In this document: positions 1-8,252 of the stretch, one piece after another | How positions within the stretch are numbered: position 1 is the first letter of the stretch | Layout: every line of letters starts with the position of its first letter | Source of the DNA: JANXYW01 sp964458665 | Lineage (GTDB): Bacteria; Chloroflexota; Dehalococcoidia; DSTF01; JACRBR01 | Reading direction: 5' to 3' | Assembly (NCBI GenBank): GCA_964458665.1 | Contig: CAYWOO010000043.1 | Coordinates: 1 to 56,130 of the forward strand | Length of the DNA: 56,130 nucleotides | The notes under the pieces: model-generated | Told to the model about the DNA's origin: nothing | Seen by the model: the letters and a program-made list of their open reading frames with translations, nothing else | Databases searched by the model: none | Translations under genes and position numbers: made by a program

Positions 1-1
1 G

Positions 2-493
2 CGGTGCGTCGGCTGGCTGTCGCGCGCCGACATCTCGTCGCGGCGTGGCGGCGCGGGGCCGCAGCTGCGGACGCCCGGGGCCCAGATGCCGGGGCGGCAC
101 GAGTTCGCGTACAGCATCATCCCGCACGCGGGCGACTGGGCGTCGTCGCAGGCGCACGTTGCGGCGGTGCAGCACCTGCGGCCGATGCGCGCGAGATGGA
201 ATCGCCACGGCCTCGGCCACATCGACTACACGGGTTCGCTGCTGGAGGTGGAGTCGCCGGCGTTCGCCGTCAGCGCGATCAAGCGCGCGGAGGACGGCGA
301 CGGCGTCATCGTGCGGCTGTACAACACGCTCGACGAGGAGGCCGACACGACCGTCAACGTGCCGACCGCACCCAGCAGCGTATCGAAGGTGAATCTGAAC
401 GAAGAGCACATCGCCGACCTGCATCGTGACGACGACGGCGTCGGCGTGACGGCGCGGCGGAACGAAATCGTGACGCTGCGCTTCCGCCGGTAG
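2..493 (+). CDS. Alpha-mannosidase (GH38), C-terminal fragment
   Basis: The frame is open at the left edge, has no start inside the window and ends at a TAG. The visible 163 residues carry RCVGWLSR, a TPGAQMPG segment and PHAGDW, which is the beta-sandwich C-terminal region seen in GH38 alpha-mannosidases. That family hydrolyses terminal alpha-mannose residues, usually in the cytosol of bacteria. The catalytic domain lies upstream, outside the window. A different GH38-like glycosidase is possible, but the conserved segments make the family call fairly secure. Confidence 0.75.
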   Translation, partial: RCVGWLSRADISSRRGGAGPQLRTPGAQMPGRHEFAYSIIPHAGDWASSQAHVAAVQHLRPMRARWNRHGLGHIDYTGSLLEVESPAFAVSAIKRAEDGDGVIVRLYNTLDEEADTTVNVPTAPSSVSKVNLNEEHIADLHRDDDGVGVTARRNEIVTLRFRR

Positions 494-590
494 GGGCGTT
501 CGGGTTCACCGCGAAGGCGCGAAGAGCGCGGAGGGGTTGGTTGCAGGCGGGGCGCCTGCGCTCCATTGTCGCGGGACTTGACTCGATCGC

Positions 591-620
591 TTGACAGGCT
601 TCCCGTCGCGCACATACACT
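591..620 (+). promoter_or_regulatory. Sigma70-type promoter for the trp operon
   Basis: TTGACA at 591-596 and TACACT at 615-620 are separated by 18 nt. This places transcription initiation near 627, just before the first stem of the T-box leader. Seen by eye only, but position and consensus match are both good. Confidence 0.7.
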
Positions 621-634
621 CCGATCACTTCGAG

Positions 635-961
635 ATTGATCGGCGACGATCAGGGCTAGTACGTCTGGAAGGCGAGCCTACAAGAGAGCCGGGGTTGGTG
701 AAATCCGGCGGCAGCGCGACAGACCGAATGGACCTGGGAGCCTCGGACCGAACTCCGTAACGCACAGGCGAGGGCGCCTGCGCTCCATTTGGGGTAGTTG
801 CGGACAGTAGTATCCGACGGGATGGGCACCGTTACCACGGCCCCCGGCATCGGCCACGCTTGATGGCCCGTGTTGGACCGAGATGCCCGGCACTTGTGCG
901 GGGCAATGCAGGGTGGTACCGCGAGACAAGCTCTCGCCCCTCAGTGGGCGTGAGCTTTTTT
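635..961 (+). promoter_or_regulatory. Tryptophan-specific T-box riboswitch
   Basis: The leader has the landmarks of a T-box in order: AGTA (658-661), AGAGAG (683-688), the GGTTGGTG distal-loop segment (693-700), a specifier context GAA-TGG-ACC with codon UGG (Trp) at 729-731, and the highly conserved antiterminator bulge AGGGTGGTACCGCG at 910-923. An intrinsic terminator follows and ends about 140 nt before trpB2. In this family, uncharged tRNA pairs with the specifier and with the bulge and prevents termination, so the operon should be read when Trp-tRNA is scarce. The stretch between specifier and antiterminator contains a repeat-family palindrome (764-789). Confidence 0.88.
928..961 (+). 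terminator. T-box regulated intrinsic terminator
   Basis: AAGCTC-T-CGCCC pairs with GGGCG-T-GAGCTT around a 6-nt loop and is followed by four or more T residues. It directly follows the T-box antiterminator sequence, so the two structures are mutually exclusive alternatives. Confidence 0.85.
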
Positions 962-1099
962 GTTGGGTTTTGGAGTTTGGCGCGAAACGGGCAGTTGTGG
1001 CACACGGAGCGGGTACTGAGGTCTGGCGCGCAACAACGAGCGGACGTGGACACAGCTGACGGCTGCCGGGCTGAACGCTGATAGCTAAGAGGAGGCACC

Positions 1100-2464
1100 A
1101 TGAACACGGACATTACGAAGTACAACCTCCCCGAGTCAGAGATTCCGACGCACTGGTACAACATCGCCGCGGACCTCCCAAAGGCGCCGCCACCACCGCT
1201 GCACCCGGGAACGGGCCAGCCGATCGGCCCGGCGGACCTCGCGCCGCTGTTTCCGATGGAGCTGATCAAGCAGGAGGTATCGACCGAGCGCTACATCGAG
1301 ATCCCGGACGAGGTGCGGGAGATCTACAAGCTGTGGAGGCCGACACCGGTGATTCGCGCGCGCCGGCTCGAGAAGGCGCTGGGCACGCCGGCGCACATCT
1401 ACTTCAAGTACGAAGGCGCGTCGCCGGTTGGTTCGCACAAGCCGAACACGGCGGTCGCGCAGGCGTACTACAACAAGCAGGAGGGGATCAAGCGCATCAC
1501 GACGGAGACGGGCGCCGGACAGTGGGGCACGGCGCTGGCGATGGCGTGCAACTTCTTCGGCATCGAGCTGAAGGTGTACATGGTGAAGGTGTCGTACGAG
1601 CAGAAGCCGTACCGCCGTTCGCTGATGCAGCTCTACGGCGCGTCCGTGGTGGCGAGCCCGAGCGTCGATACGAACGCGGGCCGCACCATTCTGGCGGAAA
1701 CACCCGACACCCCGGGCAGTCTCGGCATTGCGATCAGCGAGGCGGTGGAGGACGCCGCGGGTCGCGACGACACGAAGTACTCGCTGGGGAGCGTGCTGAA
1801 TCATGTGCTGATGCACCAGACGGTGATCGGGCAGGAAGCGCTCAAGCAGATGGAGATGGCGGGCGAGTACCCGGACGTCGTCATCGGCTGCGCTGGCGGC
1901 GGCTCGAACTACGCCGGCATGGTCTTCCCGTTCATGCGGGAGAAGCTGGTCGGCGGCAAGAAGACGCGCTTCGTCGCCGTCGAGCCGGAGGCATGCCCGT
2001 CGCTCACGAAGGGCGAGTACCGGTACGACTTCGGCGACACGGCGGGGATGACGCCGCTCGTGAAGATGTACACGCTGGGGCATACGTTCATTCCCGAAGG
2101 CATCCACGCGGGCGGCCTGCGGTACCACGGGATGGGCAACCTGATCTGCGAGCTGTACGACCAGGGCCACATGGAGGCGCGCGCCTACCACCAGAACGCC
2201 GTGTTCGAGGCGGCGGTGCAATTCACCCGCACGGAAGCCATCGTGCCGGCGCCGGAGAGTGCGCACGCGATCCGGGCGGCGATCGACGAAGCGTTGGCGG
2301 CGAAAGAGGCGGGCGAGGCGCGCGTCATCCTGTTCAATCTCAGCGGCCACGGATATTTCGACATGACCGCCTACGACAACTACCTGTCCGGCAACCTGAT
2401 GGATTTCGCGTACCCGGCGGACAAGGTGAAGGAAGCCATGGCCCAGGTGCCAGTGATCGCATGA
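1100..2464 (+). CDS. trpB2: Tryptophan synthase beta-like protein (TrpB2 type)
   Basis: This 454-residue PLP enzyme belongs to the TrpB2 branch. It is longer than TrpB1 (about 400), has an N-terminal extension (PESEIPTHWYN...), and the PLP lysine lies in GSHKPNTA (Lys114). ETGAGQWG and the phosphate-binding GCAGGGSNYAG are also present. TrpB enzymes join indole and serine to make tryptophan; TrpB2 forms often work without tight binding to TrpA. AGGAGG lies 4 nt before the ATG. It is the first gene behind the Trp T-box. A second beta subunit (TrpB1 type) ends the operon, so this one may salvage free indole; that role is inference. Confidence 0.92.
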   Translation: MNTDITKYNLPESEIPTHWYNIAADLPKAPPPPLHPGTGQPIGPADLAPLFPMELIKQEVSTERYIEIPDEVREIYKLWRPTPVIRARRLEKALGTPAHIYFKYEGASPVGSHKPNTAVAQAYYNKQEGIKRITTETGAGQWGTALAMACNFFGIELKVYMVKVSYEQKPYRRSLMQLYGASVVASPSVDTNAGRTILAETPDTPGSLGIAISEAVEDAAGRDDTKYSLGSVLNHVLMHQTVIGQEALKQMEMAGEYPDVVIGCAGGGSNYAGMVFPFMREKLVGGKKTRFVAVEPEACPSLTKGEYRYDFGDTAGMTPLVKMYTLGHTFIPEGIHAGGLRYHGMGNLICELYDQGHMEARAYHQNAVFEAAVQFTRTEAIVPAPESAHAIRAAIDEALAAKEAGEARVILFNLSGHGYFDMTAYDNYLSGNLMDFAYPADKVKEAMAQVPVIA

Positions 2465-2508
2465 TGAAGAACAGACAGCGTGAGCAGAGCGGTATGACGT
2501 CACACCCC

Positions 2509-2600
2509 GTAGCGCGGGCTTTTCAGCCCGCGCGGGATGCGGGTGATTCGCCGCAATGCGTGCCGTCCTGCACCGTAGCGCGGGCTTTCCAGCCCGCGCG
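2509..2600. repeat. Two GTAG-REP palindromes of family A (left flank of RAYT1)
   Basis: Copies at 2509-2535 and 2575-2600 both read GTAGCGCGGGCT, a 3-5 nt loop, then AGCCCGCGC. The GTAG head is the hallmark of REP elements mobilised or maintained by RAYT transposases. The right-hand copy after RAYT1 (3168-3194) is the exact reverse complement of the 27 nt at 2509-2535. Further copies lie at 4309, 4438, 24836 and, in diverged form, 13578 and 37953. Confidence 0.9.
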
Positions 2601-2662
2601 AGCGCCGTTGTCGGCGACACCGCCTCAGCTCGAGCGCGGTCGCATTGTGAGGGCGGCGGGCA

Positions 2663-3220
2663 ATGCCTAATCTACGATCGTCGCGGCGTCCTCCACACGT
2701 TGATCTGGGCCGCGCGCCCTACTTCACGACGACGCGCACCGCCGGCTCGCGCCCACTGTTTGACGGAGCCATCGGCGTACTCGCCGTCGAGCAACTGCTG
2801 TGCGATCGCGATCGCTACGGCTTCCTGATGCTCGCCTATGCGTTCATGCCGGACCATGCGCATTTCGTCATCGTGCCCGCCGATGGCTACACAATCAGTG
2901 CGACGATGCGCATCGTGAAGGGCGGCATCGCTCGGCGGCTGAATCTCGAGACGGGCTCGAAGGGCTCCCTCTGGCAAGAGGGCTTCTACGACAAGGTCGC
3001 GCGGACGATGGAGCAACTCAACGCGTACATCGAGTACACGCATCGCAATCCGGTAGCGGCGGGCTTCGTGCCTCGCGAGGAGGAGTATGCGCTATCGAGT
3101 GCGGGTGGAAGGTGCATGACCGACTATCAGCGGTTTCTGGACGAGGCATTCGAACCGGATACGAGGACCGCGCGGGCTGAAAAGCCCGCGCTACAGACCC
3201 GGGAGGGCACTCCGCGATGA
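2663..3220 (+). CDS. REP-associated tyrosine transposase (RAYT1, Y1/HUH)
   Basis: This 185-residue IS200/IS605-like Y1 transposase domain protein has the HUH pair in MPDHAH (His65, His67) and candidate nucleophile tyrosines Tyr122/Tyr125 in the segment before RNPVAAGF. It also has the RAYT-typical WQEGFYD. RAYTs act on single-stranded REP hairpins. The gene is bracketed by perfect inverted family-A REPs. Its last codons (TARAEKPALQ) are encoded by the right-hand REP, and its TGA overlaps the trpS ATG by 4 nt, so it is probably cotranscribed and coupled to trpS. The start at 2663 is the first ATG of the frame; no strong ribosome-binding site is visible. Confidence 0.85.
   Translation: MPNLRSSRRPPHVDLGRAPYFTTTRTAGSRPLFDGAIGVLAVEQLLCDRDRYGFLMLAYAFMPDHAHFVIVPADGYTISATMRIVKGGIARRLNLETGSKGSLWQEGFYDKVARTMEQLNAYIEYTHRNPVAAGFVPREEEYALSSAGGRCMTDYQRFLDEAFEPDTRTARAEKPALQTREGTPR
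3168..3194. repeat. GTAG-REP family A, inverted (right flank of RAYT1)
   Basis: 27 nt, exactly the reverse complement of the copy at 2509-2535. It lies inside the RAYT1 reading frame and encodes its C-terminal residues. Confidence 0.9.
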
Positions 3221-4236
3221 AGCGCAAACGGATTCTTACGGGCATACGGCCGACGGGGTCGCTGCATCTTGGGCATTACGCTGGGGCCCTGAAGCAGTGG
3301 CTGGCGTTGCAGGATGAGTACGAGTGCTTTTTCCTCATCGCCGACTACCAGGTGTCGGACTATGTCGACGACATCGCGCACGTGCGGCGGTCGGTATGGG
3401 AGGTGGCGCTCGACTGGCTGTCGGTGGGACTCGATCCGGAGAAGGGGCACTTCGTCATCGAGAGCCAGGTACCGCAGCATGCGGAGCTTTCGGTGTTGCT
3501 GTCGTGGTATCTGCCGCTGGGGCGGTTGCAGCGCAACCCGACGCTGAAGTCGGAGATGGAGACGCTTGAGGAGACGAAGAAGAGCGTGCCGACGGGGTTC
3601 TTCATCTACCCGCTGATGCAGGTGGCGAACATCCTGATGCCGCGCGCGCATCTCGTGCCCGTCGGCGACGACCAGCTGCCGCATATCGAGGTGACGCGCG
3701 ACGTCGCGGAGCGTTTCAATCGCGAGACGGGCGTCGACGTGTTCCCGATCCCGGTGGGGAAAGTCGGCGAAGTGCCGCGGTTGGTCGGGACGGACGGTAA
3801 CGCGAAGATGAGCAAGTCGATCGGTAACACGATCGACCTCAAGGACGACGCGGCGACGGTGACGAAGAAGGTGATGTCGATGTTCACCGACCCGAATCAC
3901 CTGCGGAAGGACGATCCCGGCAAGGTCGAGGGCAATCCGGTGTTCATGTACCACGACGCATTCAACCCGGATGTTGATGACGTGAAGAACATGAAGGAGC
4001 ACTACCAGCGGGGCGGGCTCGGAGACGTAGAAGTGAAGAAGAAGCTCATCGTGGCGATCAACAATCTGCTGGATCCGATGCGCGAGCGGCGCGCGTACTT
4101 CGAGGCGCACCCGGATCTGGTGCAGGCGGCGCTCGAGAAAGGGTGCAAGGCCGGGTACGACGCCGCCGAGGCGACGATGGTGGATGTACGGAAGGCGCTG
4201 CGGCTGGATTACTTCGAGCGCGGGAGGCCGGGGTGA
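3217..4236 (+). CDS. trpS: Tryptophanyl-tRNA synthetase
   Basis: 339 residues, the usual length for a bacterial TrpRS. The class I signatures are clear: HLGH at 17-20 (HIGH motif) and KMSKS at 197-201. TGIRPTGSLHLGH is typical of TrpRS, and GDDQLPHIE is the family's tryptophan-pocket region. It charges tRNA-Trp in the cytosol. Since it lies behind the Trp T-box in the same operon, the synthetase and the biosynthetic enzymes should rise together when charged tRNA-Trp falls. GGGAGGG upstream of the ATG can serve as ribosome-binding site. Confidence 0.95.
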   Translation: MKRKRILTGIRPTGSLHLGHYAGALKQWLALQDEYECFFLIADYQVSDYVDDIAHVRRSVWEVALDWLSVGLDPEKGHFVIESQVPQHAELSVLLSWYLPLGRLQRNPTLKSEMETLEETKKSVPTGFFIYPLMQVANILMPRAHLVPVGDDQLPHIEVTRDVAERFNRETGVDVFPIPVGKVGEVPRLVGTDGNAKMSKSIGNTIDLKDDAATVTKKVMSMFTDPNHLRKDDPGKVEGNPVFMYHDAFNPDVDDVKNMKEHYQRGGLGDVEVKKKLIVAINNLLDPMRERRAYFEAHPDLVQAALEKGCKAGYDAAEATMVDVRKALRLDYFERGRPG

Positions 4237-4308
4237 GGATGGTGGAGGCGGGAAGCGAGATGCGGGAGTCGGGAAGTGAACTTCGCGCCAGGACCGCATG
4301 CCGCCCTC

Positions 4309-4464
4309 GTAGCGCGGGCTTTTCAGCCCGCGCGGACCTCGTCTCGCAGAAGCGTTCCGACATTCGCTCCGCTTCGCACGCGACATCGCGGCCAACGGGC
4401 AGCACGCAGCTTCACGACCGTTGGCGCATCACGAGCGCCGCGCGGGCTGAAAGGCCCGCGCTAC
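4309..4464. repeat. Inverted pair of GTAG-REP family A (REPIN-like)
   Basis: The trpS-trpE gap of 292 bp holds one forward copy (4309-4335) and one inverted copy (4438-4464, loop slightly different) about 100 bp apart. The arrangement resembles a REPIN doublet. The rest of the gap has short purine-rich direct repeats (GGGAAG/GCGGGAG around 4246-4275). I see no gene. Confidence 0.8.
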
Positions 4465-4528
4465 GGAGTGTGGTGGAGTCTCGCGGCCGAGATGAGGATG
4501 CGCGGTGCGCCGAAGGAAATGAATCGAC

Positions 4529-6016
4529 ATGACAACGTATGTTCCGACGCTGGAACAGGTGAAGGCGATGGCCGGGCAGGGCAACGTGGTGCCGGTGTAT
4601 CGCGAAGTGGTTGCTGATCTTGAGACGCCGGTATCGGCCTATCTGAAGGTGGCGCGCGGCAAGCATTCATTCTTGCTGGAGTCGGTCGAGGGTGGCGAGC
4701 GGCTGGCGCGCTACAGCTTCATCGGCACGGAGCCGTATCGCGTGCTGCGCACGGGCGAAAGCGCGATGCTCAACGAGACGCCGGGCGATCCGCTGCTGCA
4801 GATCGAAGACGAACTGCGGCGGTACACGCCGGTTCGCGTCGAAGGCCTGCCGCGTTTTCACGGCGGCGCAGTCGGCTACATGGCGTACGAGTGCGCGCGC
4901 TATTACGAGAAGCTGCCGGTGCCGGACGCCGACCCGCAGGGCATCCCGGAGGCGATCTTTCTGTTCATCGACACGCTGCTGGTGTTCGATCACCTGCAGC
5001 GCAAGATCAAAGTCGTGAGCCACGCGCGTCTGGACGGTGATATCGAAGCGTCGTATCGGCAAGCGACGTGGAAGATCGAGGAGCTGGTCGGTCGCCTCGC
5101 CCGGCCGCTGTCGAAGCTGCCGTACGAGATCGCGCGGACGACGCACGGAGAGCGGTCGTTTACGTCGAACAACACGCCCGAAGAGTTCATGGCGAAGGTC
5201 GAGCGGGCGAAGGCGTACATCAAGAAGGGCGACACGTACCAGATCCAGGTATCGCAGCGATTTTCGCGCGAGACGGACGCGCACCCGTTCGAGGTGTACC
5301 GCGCGCTTCGGACGGTGAACCCGTCGCCGTACATGTACTACCTCGAATTGGGCGATCTGCACGTCGTGGGCGCATCCCCGGAGATGCTGATTCGCGTCGA
5401 AGACGGCGTGATGGAGACGCATCCGATCGCCGGCACGCGGCGGCGCGGCCGGGATGCCGAGGACGAGCAGAAGATGGCGGACGAGCTGCAGGGCTCCGAG
5501 AAGGAGCGCGCCGAGCACATCATGCTCGTCGATCTGGCGCGCAACGACCTGGGGCGCGTGTGCGAGGCGGGCAGCGTCAAGGTGACGTCGCTGATGGATA
5601 TCGAACGATACTCGCACGTCATGCACATGGTGTCGCACGTCGTCGGCAAGCTGCGGCCCGACGTGACGACGTATGACGCGCTGCGGGCGTACTTCCCGCA
5701 CGGCACCGTCACGGGCGCGCCGAAGATCCGCACGATGGAGATCATCGCCGAGTTGGAGGGCGAGCGGCGCGGCGGGTACGGTGGCTGCATCGGCTACTTC
5801 GACATGTCGGGCAACTGCGACAGCGCGCTGGCGATCCGGACGATCTGGATGAAGCCGGGCATCGCCTACGTGCAGGCCGCCGGCGGCGTCGTGTACGACA
5901 GCACCGCCGAGGAAGAGTTCATGGAGTCCGGCAACAAAGCGCGCGCGATGATGCGGGCGATCGAGCTGGCGGAGGAGCGGCAGGCCGAAGCGCCGCAGGG
6001 TTCGTTGGGGTATTAG
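4529..6016 (+). CDS. trpE: Anthranilate synthase component I
   Basis: 495 residues. It converts chorismate plus ammonia or glutamine to anthranilate together with TrpG. An N-terminal LLES (49-52) starts the tryptophan feedback-binding segment. The chorismate-binding domain shows HPIAGTRRRG, DLARNDLGRV and FPHGTVTGAPK, ending in the family-typical ESGNKA. GAAGGAA sits upstream of the ATG. It is separated from its partner trpG by the Nudix-methyltransferase gene. Confidence 0.96.
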   Translation: MTTYVPTLEQVKAMAGQGNVVPVYREVVADLETPVSAYLKVARGKHSFLLESVEGGERLARYSFIGTEPYRVLRTGESAMLNETPGDPLLQIEDELRRYTPVRVEGLPRFHGGAVGYMAYECARYYEKLPVPDADPQGIPEAIFLFIDTLLVFDHLQRKIKVVSHARLDGDIEASYRQATWKIEELVGRLARPLSKLPYEIARTTHGERSFTSNNTPEEFMAKVERAKAYIKKGDTYQIQVSQRFSRETDAHPFEVYRALRTVNPSPYMYYLELGDLHVVGASPEMLIRVEDGVMETHPIAGTRRRGRDAEDEQKMADELQGSEKERAEHIMLVDLARNDLGRVCEAGSVKVTSLMDIERYSHVMHMVSHVVGKLRPDVTTYDALRAYFPHGTVTGAPKIRTMEIIAELEGERRGGYGGCIGYFDMSGNCDSALAIRTIWMKPGIAYVQAAGGVVYDSTAEEEFMESGNKARAMMRAIELAEERQAEAPQGSLGY

Positions 6017-6056
6017 CGATGTTGGATGTTCGAGGTCGGATGTTGGAAACGAAGCG

Positions 6057-7307
6057 ATGCCTGATTTGACGTCGGCGGCGTTGTTCGAGCAGGAGGGACG
6101 CGTGCTGGTGGTGCACCGGCGGCGGCCACCATTCGCGGCGCAGTGGGTCCTGCCGATGACGCTCGTCGGCGCGGACGAGGCGGCGGAGGACGCGCTGCGG
6201 CGGCACACCCGTGACCAGTTCGGCGTCGGGCTGGGCGAAGAGGCGTTCGTTGAGACGGTCTACCTGATCGATCCCGACGACCAGCAGCAGTACGTGGCGA
6301 ATATCTTTCGCACCCCGATTGTTGACGGGCCGATGCGCTTCAATACGGAGGGCGACTACGACGACGCGCGCTGGCTTGCGCCGGCAGACCTCGAGCAGTT
6401 GTGGATGCCGCCGGATCTGCGCGTCCCGCTGATCAAAATCCTGACCGAGCCCGAATCTCTGCACGAGACGGATTGGTCGCAGGCAGTCGGCGAGGGTGTG
6501 CCGCTCGGAGAGCGGGCAGGGCGAGCCCTGCCCCTACACGGAGATGTGTCGCCTGAACCAGCACCCGACAATCGCGCCGGGTGGGATGCGATCGCCGCGG
6601 CGTACCAGGAGGAACGCTACGGCGACCGCGACGCCGGGCGGCTCAAGTGGTCACGCGGGCTGCACGAGGACGAACTGCTGCTGCTGGACGACGTGCGGGG
6701 CAAGCGGGCGATCGTACTCGGCTGCGGCGGCGGGCAGGATGTCGTCGCGCTGTCGGGGATGGGGGCGATCGCCGTCGGCATCGACGTGTCCACGAAGCAG
6801 CTGGAGTACGCGAAGAAGTACGCGGAGCGGCACGGCGCGGCGAATGCGTCGTTTGTGGAAGGGACGGTCGAGGATCTCTCGCGATTCGATGACGAGTCCT
6901 TCGATCTTGCGTTGTCGGTTCATGTGCTGGGGTACGTCGAGCGCGCCGAGCGGGCGTTCGCAGAGGCGGCGCGCGTGCTGAAGGCGGGTGGCGCGCTGGT
7001 GATCGCAGTACCGCATCCGTTCAACATCACGCGCACCGACGATCCACCATACGGGATCGCGCGCGGCTACTGGTCGCCGGCGAGCGACTGGGACTGGGCG
7101 TTCGACGGCGGCGCGACGGCGTCGTTTCGCGAATACCCGCGGACCGTGTCACAGTGGTTTCAGTTACTTGTCGACGCCGGGTTCAGCGTGGAGCGATTGA
7201 TCGAGCCCTACCAGGGGGACATTTCGGGCGACGATGCGACTGGTTTCGACCTGGGGCTGGCGAAGTTGATGCCCTACGTATTGATCATGAAGGCGAGGAA
7301 GCGCTGA
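6057..7307 (+). CDS. Nudix-like domain fused to class I SAM methyltransferase
   Basis: 416 residues. The N-terminal part (1 to about 145) resembles a Nudix hydrolase (RVLVVHRRRPP, AAQWVLPM). The Nudix box region GADEAAEDALRRHTRDQ lacks the REUXEE glutamates, so hydrolysis is doubtful. The C-terminal part (about 180-416) is a Rossmann methyltransferase: LGCGGGQD motif I near 221-228, GIDVS, and a post-I region with DLALSVHVLGY. The linker (about residues 152-161) is encoded by a GTAG palindrome. The TGA overlaps the trpG ATG, so it is coupled to the trp operon. Substrate unknown. Confidence 0.75.
   Translation: MPDLTSAALFEQEGRVLVVHRRRPPFAAQWVLPMTLVGADEAAEDALRRHTRDQFGVGLGEEAFVETVYLIDPDDQQQYVANIFRTPIVDGPMRFNTEGDYDDARWLAPADLEQLWMPPDLRVPLIKILTEPESLHETDWSQAVGEGVPLGERAGRALPLHGDVSPEPAPDNRAGWDAIAAAYQEERYGDRDAGRLKWSRGLHEDELLLLDDVRGKRAIVLGCGGGQDVVALSGMGAIAVGIDVSTKQLEYAKKYAERHGAANASFVEGTVEDLSRFDDESFDLALSVHVLGYVERAERAFAEAARVLKAGGALVIAVPHPFNITRTDDPPYGIARGYWSPASDWDWAFDGGATASFREYPRTVSQWFQLLVDAGFSVERLIEPYQGDISGDDATGFDLGLAKLMPYVLIMKARKR
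6512..6537. repeat. GTAG palindrome inside a coding linker
   Basis: GGGCAGGG-CGAG-CCCTGCCC followed by CTAC. Read on the - strand it begins GTAGGGGCAGGG. It lies exactly between the Nudix and methyltransferase domains and is translated as the linker. Confidence 0.8.
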
Positions 7308-7876
7308 TGGTGTTGCTGATCGACAACTACGACAGCTTTACGTACAACCTCTACCAGTACCTGGGCGAGCTGGGTGCGCAGGTGGATGTCGTGCGGAACG
7401 ACCAGGTGACGGTCGAGGAGATCGAGGTGATGGCGCCGTCGCACATTATCGTCTCGCCCGGGCCGGGGAATCCGGACGAAGCCGGCATCAGCAAGAGCGT
7501 GATTCGGCAGTTCGCCGGCAAGACGCCGATCTTTGGTGTGTGCCTGGGACACCAGTGCATCGGCGAAGTGTTCGGCGGCGTCGTTGAGGGCGCGGGCGAG
7601 ATTCTCCACGGCAAGGTGTCGACGATCACGCACGACGGCAAGGGTTTGTTCGCCGGCATCGCCTCGCCGATTACGGCGACGCGCTATCACTCGCTGGCGA
7701 TCCGCCGCGACAGCGTGCCGGAAGTGCTGGAGGTGAGCGCGACGAGCGAGAGCGGCATCATCATGGGTGTGCGCCACAGGGCGCTGGCCGTGGAGGGCGT
7801 GCAGTTCCACCCGGAATCGATCTTGACACCGGACGGGCACACGATTCTGCGGAACTTCCTGGCTATGTCCGCTTAG
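7307..7876 (+). CDS. trpG: Anthranilate synthase glutamine amidotransferase subunit
   Basis: 189 residues. It supplies ammonia from glutamine to TrpE. It shows LLIDNYDSFTYN at the start, the oxyanion segment SPGPGNP, the nucleophile Cys79 in GVCLGHQ, and the His of GVQFHPES. The start chosen is the ATG that overlaps the preceding TGA (ATGA), since homologues begin at this point; the frame is open further upstream but only as a shadow. Confidence 0.95.
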   Translation: MVLLIDNYDSFTYNLYQYLGELGAQVDVVRNDQVTVEEIEVMAPSHIIVSPGPGNPDEAGISKSVIRQFAGKTPIFGVCLGHQCIGEVFGGVVEGAGEILHGKVSTITHDGKGLFAGIASPITATRYHSLAIRRDSVPEVLEVSATSESGIIMGVRHRALAVEGVQFHPESILTPDGHTILRNFLAMSA

Positions 7877-7909
7877 CCACGAAGGACACGAAGGGGCACG
7901 AAGGTTGGG

Positions 7910-7956
7910 TTGGAGAGCAGGTCGCAGAGGTGATATAGTGATATCACGATATCACC
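7910..7956 (+). promoter_or_regulatory. Promoter and long palindromic operator of the toxin-antitoxin pair
   Basis: A 28-nt near-perfect palindrome spans 7929-7956: GGTGATAT, then GTGATATCAC in the centre, then ATATCACC, with a single mismatched symmetric pair. TATAGT (7934-7939) lies within it and TTGGAG (7910-7915) lies 18 nt upstream, a plausible promoter. AAGGAGG follows 6 nt before the antitoxin start. This is the expected layout for an autoregulated antitoxin. Confidence 0.75.
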
Positions 7957-7970
7957 CAAGGAGGACGGCT

Positions 7971-8252
7971 TTGAAGCGACTATTGGTGAGCATGGAGGAT
8001 GAGCGCTACGAAGATCTGCGCCGGTTCGCCTTCGAGAAGAAGGTGCCCATGGCGGAGCTTGTTCGGCACGCGATCGAGAAGGTGTTTGAGGAACAGCTCG
8101 ACGTGATAGCGATAAGGCGCGGACTTGAGGAGCACGCCAAGGATCCCTCGGGCACAATCACAATCGAGGAGTTGATGGAGCAGATGGGCATTGAGCTACC
8201 ACGTCGAGGTCGTGCGAAGCGCGCAGCGCGCGGCGCGAAGATTGCCAGTTGA
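7971..8252 (+). CDS. Antitoxin, ribbon-helix-helix type
   Basis: 93 residues with a TTG start, chosen because AAGGAGG lies at 7958-7964 with ideal spacing. The N-terminus (KRLLVSMEDERYEDLRRFA) and the following helix pair resemble CopG/RHH DNA-binding antitoxins. The C-terminal half (EELMEQMGIELP) resembles toxin-wrapping tails of RelB/ParD-like proteins. It overlaps the toxin gene by 62 nt. It probably neutralises the toxin and represses the palindromic operator upstream. Family is certain only at the level of an RHH-like antitoxin. Confidence 0.7.
   Translation: MKRLLVSMEDERYEDLRRFAFEKKVPMAELVRHAIEKVFEEQLDVIAIRRGLEEHAKDPSGTITIEELMEQMGIELPRRGRAKRAARGAKIAS

Noticed and set aside
860..1081. 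Small + strand ORF before trpB2
   Set aside because: It lies across the T-box antiterminator and terminator; the RNA signals explain the sequence.
1136..2620. Long - strand ORF opposite trpB2 (and similar ones opposite trpE at 4667-6208 and trpD/C at 8402-10261)
   Set aside because: Arg/His-rich translations without motifs, caused by high GC on the non-coding strand.
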